Assembly (NCBI GenBank): GCA_002483865.1
Contig: DLIT01000061.1
Location: 1 to 9,457 of the forward strand
DNA: 9,457 bases
Direction: 5' to 3'
From: Brevundimonas sp. UBA7635
Lineage (GTDB): Bacteria; Pseudomonadota; Alphaproteobacteria; Caulobacterales; Caulobacteraceae
In this document: positions 6,102 to 9,457 of the stretch, in pieces
How the letters are laid out: each line of letters opens with the position of its first letter
Position numbering within the stretch: position 1 is the first letter of the stretch
The notes under the pieces: generated by a model
The model's database searches: none
What the model was told of the DNA's origin: nothing
Seen by the model: only the letters and a program-made list of their open reading frames with translations
Translations under genes and position numbers: made by a program

Positions 6102-7256
6102 TTGGAAACCCGCTCCCTGCCCGCCAAATATCCGCTGATCCTGGCCAGCCTGGTCTCGGCCCTGGCCCTGTCGGCCTGCGGTGACGGTGACGCCTCCCAG
6201 GATGCCAACCAGGAACAGTCGCGCCAGTCGGTCAGCGCCGTGACCGCCGCCACCGTCACCCTGCCCAACATGATTGTCGCCTCGGGCACCATCTCGGCCT
6301 GGGAAGAGGTTCCGGTCGGGGCCGAGACGGGCGGCCTGACCGCCGTGGCCGTCTATGTCGATGAAGGCACCTATGTCCGCCAGGGCCAGACTCTGGTAAA
6401 GATGAACGACAGCCTGCTGCGCGCCCAGCTGCGCCAGCAGGACGCCAGCGTCCAGAGCGCAGAGGCCAATGTGGCCCGCGACGACGCCGCCCTGGCCCGC
6501 GCCCAGGAACTGAAGGCCCGCGGCTTCCTCAGCCAGGCTTCTCTCGACACAGCTCTGGCCAACCAGCGCTCGTCCCAGGCCAACCTGGCCATGGCCCAGG
6601 CCGCCCGCGCCGAGACCCGCACCCGTCTGGCCCAGAGCGACATCAAGGCTCCGGTTTCGGGCCTGATCGTCAGCCGCAGCGTAACGCGCGGCCAGATCAT
6701 CAGCGCGGGAACCGAGCTGTTCCGCCTGGTGCGCGATGGCCGTCTTGAGTTGGACGCCCAAGTGTCCGAAACCAATCTTCCGGCCCTGCGCCCCGGTCAG
6801 ACGGCGACAATTGAATCGAACGAAGGGGCCACGGCAACCGGCACGATCCGCATTGTTACGCCTGAGGTCGATCCCCAGACCCGTCTGGGTATTGCCCGCA
6901 TCAGTCTGAATACCAACAGCGGTCTGAAGCCCGGCATGTTCGCCCGCGCTACCATCAATGCTGGCGACCGGGCCAGCACGGCCGTTCCGACCAATGCGGT
7001 CCTGTATCGCGACAACAAGGCCGGTGTCTTTGTCCTGGACAACGCCGGCACGGTCCGCTTCAGCCCGATCACCATCCTGTCGCGCGCAGACGACCAGACG
7101 GCGGTCAGCGGCATCAACCCCGGCGTGCGCGTGGTGGTCGAGGGCGCAGGCTTCCTCAATGACGGTGACAAGGTGACCGTGACCCAGGGTGCTGTGCCTC
7201 GCCCCGCCACAGCTGCGGCGGCGGGCACCACCCCGGTCGCTCCGGCCAAGAAGTAA
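6102..7256 (+). CDS. RND efflux pump periplasmic adaptor (membrane fusion protein), lipoprotein
   Basis: This 384-aa protein links an inner-membrane RND permease to an outer-membrane channel. It has a lipoprotein signal with the lipobox LSAC (Cys26), so it is anchored to the membrane by lipid. Domains follow the family order. The first lipoyl half is about 67-104 (VPVGAETGG, VDEGTYVRQGQ). The alpha-helical coiled-coil hairpin is about 105-178, and the second lipoyl half 179-205 contains IKAPVSGLIVSRSVTRGQ. The beta-barrel is about 213-287 (LELDAQVSETNLPALRPGQ and GLKPGMFARATI), followed by a membrane-proximal domain to about 362. The tail is Ala/Pro-rich. I chose TTG 6102 from its ribosome binding site; GTG 6087 would add five residues. 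The stop lies 12 bases before the permease ATG, so the two are co-translated. The substrate cannot be read from sequence. Confidence 0.93.
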   Translation: METRSLPAKYPLILASLVSALALSACGDGDASQDANQEQSRQSVSAVTAATVTLPNMIVASGTISAWEEVPVGAETGGLTAVAVYVDEGTYVRQGQTLVKMNDSLLRAQLRQQDASVQSAEANVARDDAALARAQELKARGFLSQASLDTALANQRSSQANLAMAQAARAETRTRLAQSDIKAPVSGLIVSRSVTRGQIISAGTELFRLVRDGRLELDAQVSETNLPALRPGQTATIESNEGATATGTIRIVTPEVDPQTRLGIARISLNTNSGLKPGMFARATINAGDRASTAVPTNAVLYRDNKAGVFVLDNAGTVRFSPITILSRADDQTAVSGINPGVRVVVEGAGFLNDGDKVTVTQGAVPRPATAAAAGTTPVAPAKK

Positions 7257-7268
7257 GGGTCCGGGGCC

Positions 7269-9457
7269 ATGAACCAGATCTCATCCTGGGCGATCAAAAA
7301 CCCAATTCCCGTCATCCTGCTGTTCGTGCTGCTGACCCTCGCAGGCATGGTCGGATTCAGCTCGATGCGGATCAACAACAATCCCGACATCGATTTCCCC
7401 CTGGTCTCCGTGATGGCGGCTCGGCCCGGTGCCGCCCCGGCCGAGATGGAGGTCCAGGTCACCCGGGTGATCGAGGATTCGGTCGCCGGTTTGTCGGGCG
7501 TGCGCAACATTTTCTCAAACGTCACTGATGGCGTCTCGACGACCACCATCGAGTTCGAGCTGGGGACGGATACCGAACGCGCTACCAATGATGTCCGCAA
7601 CGCCATGAGCGGCGTGCGCGGCACCCTGCCCCAGGACATGCAGGAACCGACGGTTCAGCGCATCGACATCACCGGCGATGCCCTGATCACCTACGTCGTC
7701 CGCTCGCCGACGATGACGCCCGAGCAGATCAGCTGGTACATCGACAACGAGATTTCCCGTCGCCTGCTGGGCTTGGGCGGGGTGGGAGAGGTCAACCGCT
7801 CGGGCGGTGTGGACCGTGAAATCCGGGTCGAGCTGGATCCCCAGCGCCTGGCCGCCTATGGCGTCACGGCCGGTCAGGTCAGCCAGGCCCTGATCGGGGT
7901 CAACAACAACCTGCCCGGTGGCCGTGTCACCGTGGCGGGGTCCGAGCGCGCCGTACGCGCCGTGGGGGCCGCCACCTCGGTCGAACAGTTGGCCGCGACC
8001 CTGGTGCCGCTGGGCGATGGCCGCAGCGTCCGCCTGTCCGACCTGGGTCAGGTCATCGATAAGTGGTCCGAGCCGCGCCGCCTGGCCCGCTACAATGGCC
8101 AGGAAGCCGTCACCTTCAACTTCCTGCGCTCGCGTGAGGCCTCGGAGGTCAAGGTGTCCGAGCGTGTTCGCGAGGAAATCGCCGCCATCAACGCCAGCCG
8201 CGATGACCTGGTGATCGAGGAGGTCACCTCCTCGGTCAAATACATCGAGGAATCCTATCTGGCCTCGCTGGAAGCCCTGATCCTGGGGGCGATCCTGGCC
8301 GTGATCGTCGTGTTTATTTTCCTCAGGGACTGGCGTGCGACCTTCATCGCCGCCACGGCCATGCCGCTGTCGCTGATCCCGACCTTTGCCTTCCTCGCCC
8401 CGATGGACCAGTCACTGAACGTGGTCACCTTGCTGGCCCTGTCCCTGACCATCGGCATTCTCGTGGACGACGCCATCGTCGAGATCGAAAACATCGTGCG
8501 GCATATGCGCGATGGCAAACCGCCCTATGATGCTGCCTTCGAGGCCGCTGACGAGATCGGCCTGGCTGTGGTGGCTACAACCGGCACCATCATCGCTGTC
8601 TTTGCGCCCGTCGGTTTCATGCCGGGCATCATCGGTCAGTTCTTCAAGGCCTTTGCCCTGGCGGCCTGTATCTCGGTCTTCTTCTCGCTGGTCGTGGCTC
8701 GGATGCTGACTCCGCTGATGGCAGCCTATCTGCTCAAGCACACCAAGCACGAGGACAAGGACCCGAAGTGGATGCCCGGCTATCTGCGGGCGCTGAAATG
8801 GTGCCTTGGGCATCGCTGGATGGTTTTCATTGCCGGGGCAGTCTTCCTGGTCAGCTCCTTTGTCCTGGCTGGCGCAACCAAGATGTCGTTCGAGTTCATG
8901 TCGCCCGCCGATGAAAGCCGCGCCGCCTTCCAGGTTGAGCTGCCGCCGGGTACCACCCTGCGCCAGACCGATTCTGTGGTTCAGCGGGTCACCCGCGCCC
9001 TGAACGAACGGCCCGAGGTTCTCTCGGTCTATGCAGCCGTGGGCGGTCAGGACGTGAACCAGGCCAATATCTTTGCCGACATGGTGGAGAAAGGCGACCG
9101 CGACCTGAGCCAGCAGGAATTCCAGCGGGTCATGGTCGATGAACTGCGCCAGATTCCGGGCACGCGCATCCGGGCTGGCATTGCCCAGCAGGGCGGCGGA
9201 CCGGGCGACGGCACCACCTATGAGTTGAACCTGCTGGGCGACAATCCGGACGTCCTGGATCGCGTGGCGCGCCAGATCGAGACCGAGATGCGCACAGTTC
9301 CGGGTTTGGCTAATGTGGTCAACTCGTCGTCTATCGCCCGCCCCGAGATCGTGGTCACGCCACGCCCGGACGAAGCGGCTCTGCTGGGCGTCTCGACCGG
9401 CGACATCTCTCAGGTCGTGCGCGTGGCCACCCTGGGCGACGTCGACCAGAACCTGCC
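7269..9457 (+). CDS. RND efflux transporter permease, AcrB/HAE1-like (3' end outside window)
   Basis: This inner-membrane pump subunit should export substrates by proton antiport as a trimer, with the adaptor encoded just upstream. The frame is open from ATG 7269 to the window end (729 complete codons of an expected 1,020-1,060). AAGGG at 7255-7259, overlapping the adaptor stop, lies 9 bases before the start. TM1 is about residues 11-30, followed by the first porter loop (MRINNNPDIDFPLVSV onward). TM2 to TM6 cover about 334-485. TM4 carries the paired acidic residues Asp400-Asp401 in GILVDDAIVEIENIV, equivalent to the proton-relay Asp407-Asp408 of AcrB. GFMPGIIGQFFKAFA and a segment ending LTPLMAAYLL are also typical. 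TM7 is about 517-536, and the second porter loop begins with ELPPGTTLRQTDSV. It belongs to the hydrophobe/amphiphile group; drug, solvent or lipid substrates are all possible. Confidence 0.95.
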   Translation, partial: MNQISSWAIKNPIPVILLFVLLTLAGMVGFSSMRINNNPDIDFPLVSVMAARPGAAPAEMEVQVTRVIEDSVAGLSGVRNIFSNVTDGVSTTTIEFELGTDTERATNDVRNAMSGVRGTLPQDMQEPTVQRIDITGDALITYVVRSPTMTPEQISWYIDNEISRRLLGLGGVGEVNRSGGVDREIRVELDPQRLAAYGVTAGQVSQALIGVNNNLPGGRVTVAGSERAVRAVGAATSVEQLAATLVPLGDGRSVRLSDLGQVIDKWSEPRRLARYNGQEAVTFNFLRSREASEVKVSERVREEIAAINASRDDLVIEEVTSSVKYIEESYLASLEALILGAILAVIVVFIFLRDWRATFIAATAMPLSLIPTFAFLAPMDQSLNVVTLLALSLTIGILVDDAIVEIENIVRHMRDGKPPYDAAFEAADEIGLAVVATTGTIIAVFAPVGFMPGIIGQFFKAFALAACISVFFSLVVARMLTPLMAAYLLKHTKHEDKDPKWMPGYLRALKWCLGHRWMVFIAGAVFLVSSFVLAGATKMSFEFMSPADESRAAFQVELPPGTTLRQTDSVVQRVTRALNERPEVLSVYAAVGGQDVNQANIFADMVEKGDRDLSQQEFQRVMVDELRQIPGTRIRAGIAQQGGGPGDGTTYELNLLGDNPDVLDRVARQIETEMRTVPGLANVVNSSSIARPEIVVTPRPDEAALLGVSTGDISQVVRVATLGDVDQNL

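Noticed and set aside
6797..7639. 280-codon minus-strand open frame spanning the adaptor-permease junction
   Set aside because: It overlaps two well-supported genes on the other strand and its translation is low-complexity Ser/Thr/Arg-rich shadow sequence.

Overview
This window reads as ordinary chromosomal sequence from a GC-rich alphaproteobacterium, most likely of the Caulobacterales (Caulobacter, Brevundimonas or Asticcacaulis type). The reasons are strong G/C preference at third codon positions, a motA gene standing alone without motB (as in Caulobacter), full-length fused MnmC, and small lipoproteins with compact LxAC lipoboxes. The genus assignment is inference. I found no mobile element, CRISPR array, rRNA or tRNA.

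Layout, left to right. Positions 1-114 hold the N-terminal end of an unrecognised minus-strand gene that runs off the window. After a 222-bp divergent intergenic region, every gene is on the plus strand: a FATP-type long-chain acyl-CoA synthetase (337-2136); the flagellar stator protein MotA (2234-3103); a tiny, extremely alanine-rich lipoprotein (3259-3519) with its own candidate promoter, an excellent ribosome binding site and a strong terminator; the bifunctional tRNA-wobble-uridine enzyme MnmC (3637-5451); a small cysteine-containing lipoprotein resembling DUF6491 proteins (5541-5948); and an RND efflux pair, a lipoprotein periplasmic adaptor (6102-7256) followed 12 bp later by the inner-membrane permease (7269 to beyond the window end).

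Functionally these are mostly separate single-gene units: fatty-acid activation, motility, envelope lipoproteins and tRNA modification. Only the RND adaptor and permease clearly form an operon and act in one complex, which would export substrates from the inner membrane or periplasm through an outer-membrane channel not seen here. The RND operon has a plausible promoter (TTGAGC, 17 bp, TATAGA) embedded in the terminator hairpin of the preceding gene.

I see no convincing undescribed system. The most unusual items are the alanine-rich lipoprotein built from runs of GCT codons, the repeats and hairpins packed upstream of it, and the terminator/promoter overlap before the efflux operon.
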